From: Tanypteryx hageni
Lineage: Eukaryota; Arthropoda; Insecta; Odonata; Petaluridae
NCBI GenBank assembly: GCA_028673005.1
Contig: CM054113.1
Coordinates: 71,558,500 to 71,622,499, forward strand
Length of the DNA: 64,000 bases
Direction: 5' to 3'
Of the stretch, positions 10,301 to 24,260 are shown in pieces. Positions within the stretch are counted from its first letter, which is position 1; each line of letters opens with the position of its first letter. The notes under the pieces were generated by a model, which saw only the letters and a program-made list of their open reading frames with translations, had not been told where the DNA came from and did not search any database. The position numbers and the translations under genes were made by a program.

Positions 10301-13300
10301 ATATTTTACCCCCGGTCCAAAAATATCACTTGCTATCGAACTGAAATATAGTTGCTTCTGTCCTGCCATTGGCAATCACTTAACTTCGCGCTTTCCTGAA
10401 TGTCTTTTCGTGCCCAGACACTTACTCCGTGTACGCCTTGCACCTCTCTCAACACAGTGGCCGTGTGTTACACAGTCTTCCTTGTATCTTGCAAACCTTA
10501 TGCTGGTAGCCCGTTGGTCGCGTGGGCGTTACGTATAAGCGAGGATATCGAGTTTATTCTCATTTCATGGAGTGGTTGAGATGGAAACGGGCAATATGGA
10601 GGCATACTCACTCCATCAATCCCTTCTCCACTGTCTCTCACGCCACCTCTCCTTGCGTCCCGCCACTCCGGTCTCGGTCCCGCAATATCTGTCCCTTCTA
10701 CTCTCTCTACGTTTCTTTCGTCCCTCCCTCTTAGTTTCTCACGTCGCATAAAACTATCGCTGAGGGAACATGTGAAGTCGTTCATCAGACTCGCCACCGT
10801 ATAATTCCACGCGTTTTGCACGCGATCCTTTCGTGTTAGTGCATTAATTCTAGAACTTCTCTCATTGATGCACTTTCACATCCACACGCCATGGATTAAT
10901 TCAGGGTTCCAAATCATAATTCTCTGCATCATTCCCCCTGCTTCTTTCCTTGTGTTATGAATAGCTGAATAGAGTTAAATAAACATTTTTGGCTTCATTA
11001 GAATCGCTTTTATCCAAGTTAACGGAATTTTAATCTCGAGCGAAACTGCGTTCAAGTTTTATCCGTTTACTATGCTTTGAGTTTAGTATTTTGACAAAAT
11101 TGGTTGTTATATGAGGAGGAATACATTTTATTTGAGAAAAATATTTTATTTATTCATTTCCATTTGTCTTTGTGCAGCTACTCTTTTTACAGTGAGTTTA
11201 ACTCGGTAATAAAGATGATCACAGACATAAGCCTATATATATATATAAAGTATGTGGAAAAGAAAATATTTCATAACATAATGTGTTTATTTGTTTTGGC
11301 CCCGTATTGCTACTGAAAATCGCCAATAATGAAACGGGTGAAAATATCACCTGAGATTCTTGCAAGGCTGGAAAGTAAATTGGAAATTAAATCTGAGAGC
11401 TTTAAGAGGCGATAATACCTATAAGTAGTCTAAAATCTACGATGTCAAACGAGAAAGGAAAACTTATTTAATGCCATTTCCGGATAAGTATTTCATGAAA
11501 AAAGTAAAATTCTTTGTGCAATAAATTACATTTGCATTATTGAAAACGTGTACAACGTAAATGGTATTTCGTTGCTTTAGACATACACATATGCATACAT
11601 TTTAAGACGAGTTTCTTTTTAAAAGAATGAAGGCGTTCATGGCTCTTCGTTTGTCCCTCATGTCTCCCTGTGCATATACACGCACATATACATACGCACC
11701 GCTTAACGGCTTTCGATAAAATTTGTAATTTAGGATTTATATTAAGAAAGGAGACCAAAATGACGTATCACATTGCCCATTCAGGTCTGAGGATCGGCAA
11801 AGTAGTCATCTGATAAAAAATTAATTTCCCTCCGATAGAAAGGCGCCTAATGTTTACATTTCTTCAAACTTTCCCCTACATTGCTTACGGTCATTGAATA
11901 AATAAAATCTTCAATTAGTTCGTTGAAATTTATGAGAATGAAATTCTTTATTTAATTTAAGAAAATGTTCCTTCTAATAACATTACGTATTTATTAAAAT
12001 TATACATTATACTCTTTTTAAAAACTTAGATCTCTTTAAAAGGTTTGTTATTTCATAAATTATCCCTGTCCCTTATTCCAATTGGCATGCACCGTTAGTA
12101 TGTGTACACCAACTTGTGCTGTCATCTACAAACTAATAAAGGTATTTACACACGCAAATGACCCTGGGACTTTCCGTTAAAATCAATGTCCACTTTAGCG
12201 AACGTAGCATATTAAATCTGAAAGCGTATTGCACCTCAGAAATCATTTGGATCTGTACTTAAGGGGTAGTGAATTAGGTGATGCAGGTCGCGAGACGGAA
12301 ACATGCAAGAAGAAACGCAGTAGGAAGTATATATATCACGAGGGAATTGCCGCGAGAGCGATTGCGAGGGAGCGTTATAAAGCACGCATTTTTCCATACG
12401 CAGCGTTTCTCCTAACGGGGGGCGACGGCTTTTTACGCATCCGAATTATTATTGGAAACTAAGGGAGAGGAAAAAAAGCGTCGGGGAGGGGGGGAGGAAT
12501 ATTGAGCCGGGAGGAAAGCGTGGTTAGAGAGGATAGATGGAGGATGGAAGAGGTGGAAGAGAGAGGCGGCGAACCTCCGCGGCCGCAAATATCGAAAACA
12601 CGCCCCCTTCTGCGAGACTGGTGGGTGGGCGTGGGAGGAGGGAATGAATTACGTCCCTCCCGCGCCTCAGTTACCTCCGGAGACCACGCCGCATCGCGGG
12701 ACGCCGATGGTCGACCTTATAGCCGCATGCCTAGGAGAAAAATAAATGGTCGTTGCTTCTTTTTCTAAGCAGTTCCGCCTTACGGCATCCCTTTCCCCCG
12801 CAGCAAACATTCCATCTCCTGCGTTACCCCATCTCCAAGCTCACCCGGCTCTTCTTGTTACTTACAGAAATCCTTATCCTTTCGCAAGACATGCCCTTGA
12901 AGTTACCGGGTCCTTTTTCCCTGCACCCATAGCGAAAACGTGCGGAGGATAGAAAGGAAGAGGGAGGGGGGGTAGAGCACGCTGGAGATTCCCCAGCGGG
13001 GGGGAACGAGATGAACGGTGCGGGTCCAGGGTTAGGATGAATGAGAGGGCGTCTTCTCTTTTAAGGTTTCCATGGTGGAATGGGGAATAGGTAAGGATTT
13101 CGAGTTGATCAGCTAGATCCCCCCAATTAGTGGCTGCTCGTGACAACTCTGGTGATGAATTGTGTGTTATAGTTCATTAATGATGATTTTGGAGGATTGG
13201 GGAAAATTAATCTTTCTCTACCGGTTCAGTACCATCGGAGTCACGAAGAAGGGTCAAATAATATTACTTGTAGTATAAGTTATAATCCTGTATTTACATA

Positions 13301-14874
13301 TATACACCATAATTTCGGCAATTAAGGGATATAAAACTTAGTATATACGCTGTAGTGGGTTGATTTCCATGAATTAATTACGCGCGTATGATAAAATCCA
13401 AGTTAAGTGGTCACCTTCTTTAAAAATGCCGCTTTGAGAAAATCCTCGTTGAGCAAATTAAATATCTCATGGAACGAAACGGGTGTTCGTGTAGGAGACG
13501 ACCTTTCTTACGCCCAACACACACATGTAAAAATGTGGCGCACTATCGATTCAGGAACGCAGGGGATTACATTTTATGCATGTTGCATAAAAAATCCGAT
13601 TCAGGGAAACTCGCGTTGGACAGAGGTTATCTGTATCATCTTATAAATTTCATCCGCCAAGGACAAATGCATCAAGTTAAATTACTTTGCGATAGTTTGG
13701 TTACAATTTTCTCGTCTTTTTTCTTGGGATCGTTAAAGTTAACATATTTACACAATAAAAACTTGACGGTTGTGTAATTCGACTCGTCTTAGATTTTAAT
13801 TTCAAATTCGGTAGTTGGTAGCGCTCGTAATAAACGATAAATACGCATAGATAAGTGAAAAGGAGGTAAGAGAAAGGCGGAGAAAAAGGGACAAGAAAGG
13901 AGAGAGAGAGAACAGGAGTGAGGAGGATAAACAAGAGTAGTTAAGAATGCTAGAGCGTGGAAGGGATTTAGACAGGAAGATTAATCGCCCCCTCTAGGGT
14001 TATAAGTGACCACCTATGCTTATGAAATACGTTTGACTACTCAAACACGTCAACGGCGTTGGCTTATGAAAGTTCAGGAGTATACGGGTGCCGTTTCAGA
14101 CAAAGCGCATCACGGAGAGGTAAGAGGGGAAAGAGTGACTTAGCGTCATTTAACGGACAGTTAAGACGGAACATCAGGATCTCTTATGATCAGACAAACC
14201 TTCCATCATTCTTGGCTAAGTAGCTGATCTGTCATCGATACCAACGGACCAAAATTCCTTCTCTACACGATGACAAGATCTCGCTTGTGTGCGCGCATTC
14301 ATTTCAAAACTTCAAGAAAGAGCCCTTGAGATCGCGTGAGGTCAGCGTTTTTTCGCCAATATGAAACCTACGATACGGATATTGTTTGTTAATTGTTATT
14401 AATATAAATAATTAATTATTTTCATCGCCTCAGGGGTTCTTAGGACATTGTGTCTGAGAGAGATGAGTAATGAGGCAGAGTGCGTAAAGCTTCAAGGCCT
14501 CAGGGTTGATTGTTGTGGAATGCATTATGTTACCTGAACTACCGAGGATAGATGATGAGCTTTTGTGCAGATGTGAGGGTGTACGTTACTTAGGTAAAAT
14601 ACTCTGGCATATGCATCCCATATGCTCGTTGGTTATTTAAACAATTTATACAATTTAATGTTTATTTTTATTAACTTTTCAATACCTAAAGTAACAATAA
14701 TAATAATAGTACAGCAATTCTTATAGATACTGTGAAAAATTTTCATTGCGCGTGGATATAGGAATATAAATTGATAGAAGAATATTGGAGATTTTCCGTT
14801 GACGAATCAAGTGAATGATTTGGTATCATTATTCCCCTAACTTGTTAACTTGAAGGCTACTATGTCTAGTTATG
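10301..14874. other. Unassigned DNA with CT-rich and GC-rich patches
   Basis: Contains a CT-rich patch at about 10610-10740, a short TA run near 11231-11246, a CpG-rich block at about 12530-12740 (including CCGCGGCCGC), mixed purine/pyrimidine sequence to 13040, and a GA-rich patch at 13855-13930. Open frames at 12229-12768 and 13407-13777 are short, overlap in different frames and match no family I recognise. Confidence 0.4.
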
Positions 14875-15583
14875 TTTTTACTTTCTCCGTATACGTAGTA
14901 TAGGGGAAAGTATTGTATTAATGAAAAAAATCGACTTCGAGATTTCAACGGAAATGCATGTTTTGAGGTCCCCTGAATACGTTTTGACCATTTTCTCTAT
15001 GATGCCTGTGTATGTGATAGCTTTTTGTGGGTGCTCTAACTCAAAAACTATTAATTATGTCAACGCAAAATTTTATATTTAACATTTTTATAAAAGTCAC
15101 AAGAACTGATTAGTTTTTGGTAAAAATCGGTCGAACGGAAGTGGGTGTTTCCTCTTGTCACTTATCCGTTATTTTGTGATATTTGCTTTAATATTTAATA
15201 AATGTAAAAACGTATCGGAATAAAAGTTGCGGGAAATTTAATTTTCTACAACCTTTGTTTGAAAAACTTATTCATATAATGCATTGTTTAAGAGATATCT
15301 TATATTTTTAGCTACCACCACCACGCCACCTACCGACGACTGTTGTTAAGAATTGACGCTTAGTTACGTCTTTAACGCTCCTTTTTCTTTACTTAATTGT
15401 TGGAGCATTGTGGCTATATATACAATATCAGAAGGCTATGGTTTGAGTTAATTTGTTGTTTGTAAAGTCAAAAATTTTCTCGCTGTTTCTTTAAATATTT
15501 ATTATAATTATGTAACCTATTATGAATTTTTAGAAATATTGCAGATATGAAGAAAGTCATATGGTGGTCACATCAGATTTTTT
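14875..15583 (+). repeat. Interspersed repeat family R1, copy A
   Basis: One of four related ~700-bp units in the window, all in the same orientation. Shared blocks in order: TTTTTACTTTCTCC at the left end; GAGATTTCAACGGAAA; GTTTTGA and TCCC-containing text; GATGCCTGTG; CTCAAAAACTATTAAT; TTTTTGGTAAAAATCGGTC; TTTGCTTTAATATTT; GCTACCACCACCAC (about 15311-15324); AATATCAGAAGGCTA; and AGAAAGTCAT with GGTCACATCAGATTTTT at the right end. No protein is encoded. An ACTTTCTCC near the left end and a GAAAGT near the right end give a short subterminal inverted match. The class is unknown. Confidence 0.8.
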
Positions 15584-18500
15584 CTTGGAGTGATACTTGT
15601 TGATGGAAGCCAATTAGTTATTTAGCGCAACATCAGCCTAAATGCGGTGTGAAGAAGACCTTAGTTTTGTGTCGAACCATAGATTTGAAAAGAATCAGAA
15701 TAGAAATGATAAACTATGGTCCAAGAAGTGTGGTGTGTAGCGGGAAGTGATAAATGACAGGAAAATTTTCCTATTGGGTTGGTGTTCCGTCACGGACTTA
15801 AAAGTCCTATGTTAATTTTCTGTTTTCTTTGTTGCATCTTCGCTAGTAACCTGGATGGATGTCTAGTCATTCGTTCTCACTTTAGCTGGAAATCTGCTTT
15901 ATGGTCGCTTAGGTAGATACTGATGAACCAAACGTGGTTCTCTAAGAAGTTCCGCGGCGTTCATCTTTATGTACCTACGTTTAACAAATGGCGCTGCTTT
16001 ACGATAATTTGTACACTCGATTCTTTTTATTTTCCTTAAAAGGGTCCTTTGAGCGAGTCGCACATTCAGCGATCTCATTAATGAGAAAGTACTGCTCACG
16101 TATTTTAAGACTGAATCTGTTATGAATGATAAGAGCGATACATAGTTTACTCATCTAATTATTCATTTTATCTATAAATAGATAGATACGTAGTTAATTA
16201 TAAAGTTCTCATTCAGGAGCATAAAATTCCCATATCACGACGCTATTTAACGGGATGCATAATGGATTCACTATTTTCGTCCATGGAGAGGATATCATCA
16301 AAAACATTTTCTCCCGTCGTACGCACAAAAATGGTGAGCTGTAAAAATTTTAAAACTTTTTTATGCCGAACGGCGTAAAATGTTTCGCATTAAAATTTTA
16401 TATGGTTGCTAACTAATCCAACGTTTTCGTCACGCGAAAAGATGTGGAGATAGGTATTTTTATTTATTTTATATCCCTCGAAGGAGTTCAACATTCGAGT
16501 GGATGTTTATTTTTTATGCAGGTAGGACGTTTAAGTCCATTCCATTCAACTTGTTTTCATATTTGAAATTGGAGTAAGCCTGTCTTCGGTTAATGCTGTC
16601 GTGCTAGTTGAGAATCACTCGTTTTTAAGGGTATACGCCCCGGGAATGAATCATTACCTTCTCGCACGATAGCGCGCCAGGATACGTTTACAAGCCGTTA
16701 ATTTTTTCCAGACATTTATTCAACAATAAAACGTTCGAGACTAGTCTGGATAAGCTTCCTAGATCAAGCCTGGTGGTGCATATACTAAATCCTTCTACGC
16801 TGAAAATTATGCATCTACATTTTACGCGAATATTAAGGACTATCAATAAGTTATGATTTTCGTAAGATTAAGGAAAATCCGTTGATCAAATTTCCGCTGA
16901 GAGTTTTACCTCATCCGATCTTAAGGAAAGTTAGGTAATTTGATAGTCGCTCAAGGGATACCGTGAAAATGAACGAGTTAGAAATGCACCGGTGGAATAC
17001 TTATGCCTCTAAGTTTAAAACTGTAAGCACAAATGGAAGTTTTAAAAAAATCTTTGCCAAAAAATATCATGCAATTAAAATATCAGAACTGTAAAAAATG
17101 AAGATTAATCCATATTTAAGCCCACCACAACGGCCTTACATGGTTTAAACAAAGCTATGTATGCTGAATCAAGTAAACATATGTTTTAGTATTGAGTCAA
17201 ATTATATCGATAATATATTTTGAAATTTTAAAAATGTTCTATCTTATAATTTTATTTATCAAACTAATAAATAATAACATTTTTGAACAATTGATTCTTG
17301 CTCCACAAGTCGCATTAAACGTGAGATATTTTAATTCAGAATTGAACATTTAGTTAGGGTTATCGACGAATTTAATATTTTTATGCTCGGATGTTTATCC
17401 TAGTTTCGGCAATACGATATTTTTTAGCTGCCAATACGTCATTAATGGTGGTCGGAGAACTATAATTACGATTATTTTGGTTAATCAGTGATCTCATCAC
17501 GGTGTATATTTGATTTTTTTATTTGATACATCTTTATTTTTAATTTTATACATCAACCTACGTAAAATGAAGTTGTATTCAATGGACCACACTGAATTTT
17601 CAGAGCGCTAAATAGAAACGACAAACACGCATCCCATTTTTTCCAAACGGTGGCGCGAGTATTTTTTTCTTCAATTTGCCACTGACCGTACTAAACGTTG
17701 GGTTTCACGTTGGCATAGCGAGTCCGGGAGGAGCGAGAGTAAGGTGGTCTTATTTACGTCCCCCTTTTAACTCCTTGCAAAGTCTTTCCGGTTCAGCCTC
17801 TCGAGCGGACTCGAAATCTGCGGTGAGCTCACGTATTGCATGCAGTTCCGTTCCAACGGATATAGAGTGGCCATTACGTTGCCACGCAACGCGGCCTCCG
17901 CTGCGCGCATGATGATTGGAACCGTCCATAAAACACGGAGAGCACTCCGTTAAGGTGTTAAAAAAAATAAATAACCGCTGGATCGCGAGAGGAGGAAAAA
18001 ATGAAATTTTTTTCCCGGCTTCTCGCTTCTAACACCGCTTACACATTAATATTTTACCTTTTTCATTTTAACCGTCTCATTTTATCCATTTACCACTCAT
18101 TGTCAGTTGCATCGCACTCATTCTTTTTATCGATATTTTTACGGATCTGCTTTGATTTCCCAAGTTCCATCCTTTCGGAATTACTGTGTTCGTTAAAATT
18201 TATTCTCTGGAAATTACAATCGCCTATAGTAAATCCAATCTGGATTCAGCCTGATCGGTTTATTGCTCATATAGAATAGATTATATCGGTAGCTCTCACT
18301 GTCTTTAAAAGGTGTAGTCAAACGGTTTATTGCCAACCCCTGCGTTTTAACTATATCTTGAAGAATTTTTAATTTAAATAATTAACAGAGGCAGCGGTTA
18401 TCATGGAAATGTGAGTATATTGTCTAATTTTGTTTTATTTTTCGAAAAATATAGTAGAACCTTCCCAAAATAAGGTTCTTAAATGGGATGTATATAGAAT

Positions 18501-19541
18501 GTCACGTGCAAATATATATATATATATTTAATAGGTATATACTAGCAGGAAACAGAAAAGTAATTGCAAGAATTCCGAAAAAGTCACGAATCTTTTTAAT
18601 AGAACTACCTTTGCTGCGAAAAATCTTATAGTGACTGATTTATGCGTGTCTTTTTCTTAATCATCCGTTTTGGCGCGCATAAACTAAGATGATTCTGATT
18701 GGCTTACGAATAGAGAATAGCTAGTTTTTCACATCTTTACTACTGGTTTCAGCACGTTATAACTCCCAGAAATGTCCATTACCCCCTCAAAAACTTGAAG
18801 CAACCCCCGGAGCGGTAATTATCCACAGGTATTATTTATTGCTCGTGCGATCTAAAGTGGCAGGCAGAGACGCGTGAGAGGGGAAGGGAAGGAATGGGAA
18901 GGAGAAACTTTAAGGGCGAGCCGACGTCAGAACCTATGCGCAGTAACACAGTTTTGGCTCGCATGAGTCCAAGTTCGCGCATCAAATGTCCACACCTAAA
19001 CACCACCTCCCCTATAGGCGGTCCCGCCTCCAGGATGGACTCGTCCTTCCGTAAATGTGCCTATTGCGCACCGTCACTTTAGAGCGTTTTTACTATACCC
19101 ACTGTAACAGTAAATCTGAATTACTAATTCTGTTAGGATAAATTTTTAAAAACTTAAAAATATTTTCTCATATAGATATCTACTCATCTTTAATTGCGAG
19201 CGTTAATTCATAATTTATTGATCGAACTCGTTCATTTTTCATTTTCATTATTTTGCAAGCTTTCGACTATCCTCATTTGCCAACGCAGGTGTGAATTCTT
19301 TCGAAATATCTGATGATGCTTTTTTCTCATTTGTCAAAATACTGAGAAAGTTAATGGTCATTTATTTTATTATTAATAATATAAAGAAATGAATCGTGTT
19401 CATTCGCTCTTCTTTTCAAATGTTTGGAAATCGACATTTTTATATAAAATCTTATTTTATTACCACACTCTTTTATAAATCAAAGTTTTATTTTTCACAT
19501 TTCATTCTTTTGTTTAATATGATATCTCAAAGGGAACTACT

Positions 19542-19543
<2 letters not shown>
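15584..19543. other. Unassigned DNA with GC-richer islands
   Basis: No gene recognised. CpG-containing, GC-richer stretches lie at about 17640-17930 and 18870-19080. Each has a short + strand frame (17676-17912, 18894-19082) without known motifs. A minus-strand frame at 15899-16099 (66 codons, rich in Arg and Leu) is also unrecognised. An AT dinucleotide run sits at about 18512-18527. Confidence 0.4.

Positions 19544-19577
<34 letters not shown>
19544..19577. repeat. (TA)n microsatellite, 17 units
   Basis: An uninterrupted TA dinucleotide run of 34 nt. Confidence 0.95.
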
Positions 19578-19581
<4 letters not shown>

Positions 19582-19873
19582 TTTTTGGATTATGTGACAT
19601 TATAACTTAACTGCACTCCCGCTATTATGATATACGATCTAGGCAATGATCGGCTTTTAAGATATTCCTGTTGGGACGGTATAATCTCTCAATGAGAAAT
19701 TTTATGAATGCGGAGAAATTTTATTATGTTCCTTCGATATATTTTTAGTAACTTTGCGATGAGGCATCCCATCAAAAGAATTTTAGCGACCCAGATGACT
19801 TATTTATTGCCGTCTACCCTTGTTGTATGTGAAATCAAACTTCTCGTTTTCTTTCTGCAGGCAACCATATCTA

Positions 19874-20551
19874 TTTTTACTTTCTCCATTTACGAAGTAT
19901 AGAGAAAGTATTGTTTTCATGAAAATAATCGAATTTGAGATAAATGTTTTAAGGTCCCCTGAACAGGTTTTGACTATTTTTTCGATGATGCCTGTGTGTG
20001 TCTGTGACCGGGATTTTGTGAGTGCTTTAAATCAAAAACTATTAATCATATCAGCGTGAAATTTTATATTTGACATTTTTGTTAAAGGAAGACGTGCTGA
20101 TTAGTTTTTGGTAAAAATCTGTCAACCGTAAGTGGATGTTTACTCTTGTCATCCGTTTTTTTAAATATTTGCTTTAATATTTGAAAAATGTAAAAACGTG
20201 CTGGAATAAAATTTGTAGGTAATTTAATTTTCTGCAACCTTTGTTTGAAACAATTTCCCATATAATACATTGCTGAAGAGATATTTAAAAAACTAAATTT
20301 TTTAGCTGCCACCACATCACCTACCGGCGAATATTGTAAACACTTTACGCCCCTTTTTATTTTCTTAATTGTTGGAGCTTCGGGGCTATATGCAATATCA
20401 GAAGGCTACAGTTTTAATTTATTTCTGTTCTTTGTAGTCTTTAAAATTTTCCCGCAGTTCCTTAAAATATTTATTATCATTTAACCTATTTGGAATTATT
20501 AGAAATATTACAGGTATGGAGAAAGTCATGTCGTGGTCACATCAGATTTTT
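19874..20551 (+). repeat. Interspersed repeat family R1, copy B
   Basis: Collinear with copy A over its full length: TTTTTACTTTCTCC at the start, the GATGCCTGTGTGTG block, TCAAAAACTATTAATC, TTTTTGGTAAAAATCTGTC, TTTGCTTTAATATTTG, GCTGCCACCACATCACC, GCAATATCAGAAGGCTAC, and GAGAAAGTCATG with GTGGTCACATCAGATTTTT at the end. It differs from copy A by scattered substitutions and small indels, as expected of old dispersed copies. Same orientation as the other copies; non-coding. Confidence 0.8.
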
Positions 20552-21194
20552 CTAATAGGTGCTCAGTAATTTCTAATATTATGGGTTTTAAGGTGTTACT
20601 AATTTTAAAATGCCTCTTACATTTTTACTTGCGGGTATGCTGTGAAGAATGGTCTAGCCGAAATTTTAATGGTAAAATGGCAGTTTAGATACAATAATGA
20701 ACGATCATTAAGCTGTTATATGCAGTAATGTATTTTCCGGTTTTTCCATCTCTGTTTTAACATTTGTTTGTGACAGGTTATACGCTTCAATGCACGTAAC
20801 GCAGCTTACGTGCTTTCGCTCCGTAGTGGCTATTGTCAATCCATTTACGTCCCTTGTTATATTCTCACGCATACGCCATCAAGAAGGAAACATTTGCGCA
20901 CGCAACAAATTATACTAACCACGCAAAATATCTAGGGAAAATTTACCGTTTAAAGACACTAATGAGGTGATGTAATTTCTCGGGGTTTTTTTATTCGCCA
21001 GGACGATATTGTTTTCCAGCACATGGCATTTTTTTATTCATTTAATAGGATCAAGCTGTTCATTTTATAAATGGGACGGTATTCCTATGAAATTCTTTCC
21101 AGATTACTATGCCTCGTCCCTTGTAGTCTTTGGCATGTGTCTACTTGACAGTGTCTAGTCACTATATCACGTTCTCACCTGCGTTCCTACGCTT
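20552..21194. other. Unassigned non-coding DNA
   Basis: Nothing recognised between the end of R1 copy B and the purine-rich block that follows. Confidence 0.5.
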
Positions 21195-22390
21195 TAAGAT
21201 TCTCTATGGGAAGAATTAGGGAGGAGAGAGAAAGAGAGAAAGAGACGAAGCGTAAAAGAGATGGGAGGCGGAGATCACCCGCCCTCTCCCCCCATTTTTT
21301 CAGTCCACATCGCGTGCGTCGCCTGGCGCCCACCCCCGCCGGGGGCCGCCGTCAGTCCGTTGCCCCTCTAGGAGTGCGTGAGATGGGCGACGGGGGATGG
21401 GGCGGCCATGGTGGAGACCGCCCTTCGTGTCTAAAAAGGGGCGAGCGGAGAGCGAGCAGTAGGAGAAAGTTGGAGGAGGCTAGGGTGAGAAGAAGAGAGG
21501 AGTGGAGGGAGGAGATTAGGTGGGAGTATTTGTGAGAGAAAAAGTAGCGAAAGGGTGGATGATAGGGAACTGTGGAAAGAGACGAAAATGTGATAAAGAA
21601 TACGAAAATATAATGATAAGGGAGAGAAAGAGGAAATAAAGGATTAAATGGAATGATGTGGGATGAATGTGAAGGAAAGGTGTGAGAAAATGCAGCAAAG
21701 TTAGGGAAGATATGATGCAAGAGCGTAGAAGACATAATGTGAGATGTGACAAAGGCTATGGAGAGGAAGATAGAGTGAATGGGGGGAGACAGGAGAAATA
21801 AAGGGAAGAAGAGCTAAGAAAGGACTATGGAAAAAGCAGAAAGTAGAATATATGGAGGATATAGAAGAATAGCAGAAGAAGAGGAGGTGAGAAAGAGAAG
21901 GAAAATTTACGACCTGCTGGTTCCCTCTTGTCTACGCGCTATGGGCATCTAAGAGGTAGTGCAACGAATAGCTGGTTTTCATATTGGGAAAGAGAGGAGA
22001 TAAGGATGCAGAGATTATAGGCCGAGAAAGCGGGAGAAAAGCAGGGAGGAGAAAGCAAAGAGGTTGCGACAAAGGGTTAGGATAACGAGAGGATCTGAAA
22101 TAAGAAATGGATGACAGAAGAGAATGGAGCAGATAAGAAGGAAGAGGGAGGGAAAGGGAAACGGAAAAGTTATGTAGAGTTGAAAAATAGCTAGAAAAGG
22201 AAGAGGAAACGGAAAGGAGAAGAGCGGAAGAAGAGATTGCGGGGGGAAATCGAAAAAAGAAAGAATCAGTTGCAAATGAAAGAGGAGAAAAACGGACGAG
22301 GGAGACGAAAGGAGGTGATTGGGGGAGGGAGAGGAAACGGAGAAAGCGGAGGGAGGGGGAGGGGTAGACGTGACGTAATTGAGGCAAGAG
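21195..22390. repeat. Long purine-rich (GA) tract, about 1.2 kb
   Basis: The + strand is overwhelmingly A and G, interrupted by a GC-rich island with CpGs (about 21290-21420) and a short mixed stretch near 21910-21990. Minus-strand frames of 127 and 151 codons are Ser/Leu/Phe/Pro-rich, and a + strand frame of 109 codons is Arg/Glu-rich. These follow from the skew and are not called as genes. It is the longest of the purine tracts here and a candidate for triplex (H-DNA) structure. Confidence 0.7.
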
Positions 22391-23999
22391 TTGGAGAGTA
22401 ACCGGTCAGGAGTTCAAGAGAAAGCATTTATTTTTTCTAAACCGAGAAATTAATTATATCTTAACGAATTTATAAATCACTCTGGAATAAATAATCTCCA
22501 CAGTGCGTTGAAAAAATCGGTTTAATTTTTGAGTCTTGTTTCGTCGCTTTAGCTAAAATTTAACCTAATTTAAATAATCGCGGGGACAGTTTTGCTTTTG
22601 TTCGGAAGGAATTTATAACGTGGATAAAGTTATTCACATCTCTCTTTGCGTCAAAGGACAAAGGGATAGAAATACGTTTTTTATCCTTTAATATTTGATG
22701 TGATTTTTTAAAAAGTGATAGCATATAAATTGTGGCTATTTTAAATGACTAGAAATTAGTTCCCACTGTTTAGCGGAAATTTTGGTGTGGCTAAATTGTT
22801 TGCAAACTTTCGTTAATAATTATTTTTAAGTAATGCCGAAATATTTGCCAAGAAAAGAGTAAATTTTTTATAAAAACGTTGTCGCCCGGAATGCTGAGAG
22901 AATTAATGAACATATTAATTTATGAAAAATATTCCTCGAAAAAAGTTATTGTTTTGTACGGATTTTTTTTACATATTATACGGACTCCTCTTACACGTCT
23001 CCAGAAACAATCGAACTAAAAAAATATAAAGCCAGCATTCTTCGCGAGTTGCGATTGACACGGGGAGAAGGAGTTTATCAATTAATCATCTTTTGAGAAT
23101 TGTGAAACGTCCGCGGCGTTTTTTGCCGCTCTTTAATAATTTAATGAACTCTTCAATCCATTAATAACGCGCCTCTTTTTTCCAGAAAAAATGGAGGAAA
23201 CCTGAAACGAAGACAGGGATTGAATGAAGGAAATGAGTGACGAAACACACCCGTTCGCGGATCAAAAAAAAAGAACGCCTAAAACCCCGAAGGCAGCGAG
23301 ATCTCTGGGACTCGACGCTCGACGGCGAAGAGGTCACCGTACCTCGTGCGTCGTTATAATAAAAAAGAATACGCTCTCTCAAGGCGGCGAATCAATTACA
23401 TGCGACGCAGACTTGACGTGAAAAAGGGATGGAAAGTAAGTAAGTTAAGTAATAAACTTTGTGTGTCTTTAGTTCGATAAGGAAGGCACCACCGTCAGGC
23501 GAAAGAGGGTAGGGCGCTTACAGGTTTTATTATTGCTGCTGTTTTTATGGTTAGTTTTTCGTGTGGAGGAGGAGATTGGAATTGAGGGGCAATATAAAAT
23601 GGAGAAGTTATTCAGGAGATGTTAAGGAAATGAAGCTGGAAAAGGAGGAAAATGCATAACTAGTTTAGGGGCGAGATTAGGACTAGGAAATCTATTCGTC
23701 TATCTAATACTTTGTCATTAACAAATTACATCACAAATAATAGTTGGATATGATGAGGGATGGATATGTTTGCGGAGAAACTATAAATAAAACATCGAAT
23801 ACATCTTAGGAAAACCTCACTGCAGGAATATACCAACAAAAGAAAGGGCGTGAAAAACCTGGGAAATTTACTGATAGTATAATTAAAAGTTTGGTTGCAA
23901 TACGAAGCAAAGAAAATTCATCGATAGGTCTGAAAAATTCAGATATTTATATATAATATATACATCCTACTATAAACGTTATAATAAGCATAATTAGTA
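22391..23999. other. Unassigned DNA
   Basis: AT-rich, without a recognised gene. The part around 22880-23160 contains several TTAATTT/AATTAAT-type sites next to less AT-rich text (CGTCCGCGGCG near 23110). It could be regulatory, but this is speculative. Confidence 0.4.
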
Positions 24000-24260
24000 A
24001 ATAAGCAGGGAATTGGGGAGGATGGGAGGGTTGAGGTAAAAATGAAACTGCGTTCTTAAGAATAATAGTTTGGTTCGTTCGTGCGAAGTTTGTTGGATGA
24101 GGGGATGGGGTATTAGGGATAATGGGAAAGGAGGAGGGGGAGAGAAGGAGAGGGTCTTCTACGTTGTAGAAGCAGAGAAGAAAAAGAGGGAGTGGCGGAA
24201 AGGGCAGGCGGAAGGAGAGATGGGGGAAGGGTAGTGTAAGGCGGAGTTCTCGGAAAAAAA
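24000..24260. repeat. Purine-rich (GA) tract
   Basis: GA-rich on the + strand, densest at 24115-24235. The minus-strand frames across it are Ser/Pro/Leu-rich low complexity. Confidence 0.6.

Noticed and set aside
21352..22387. Minus-strand open frames of 127 and 151 codons
   Set aside because: They are Ser/Leu/Pro/Phe strings produced by a pyrimidine-rich strand with few stops; no domain and no balanced composition.
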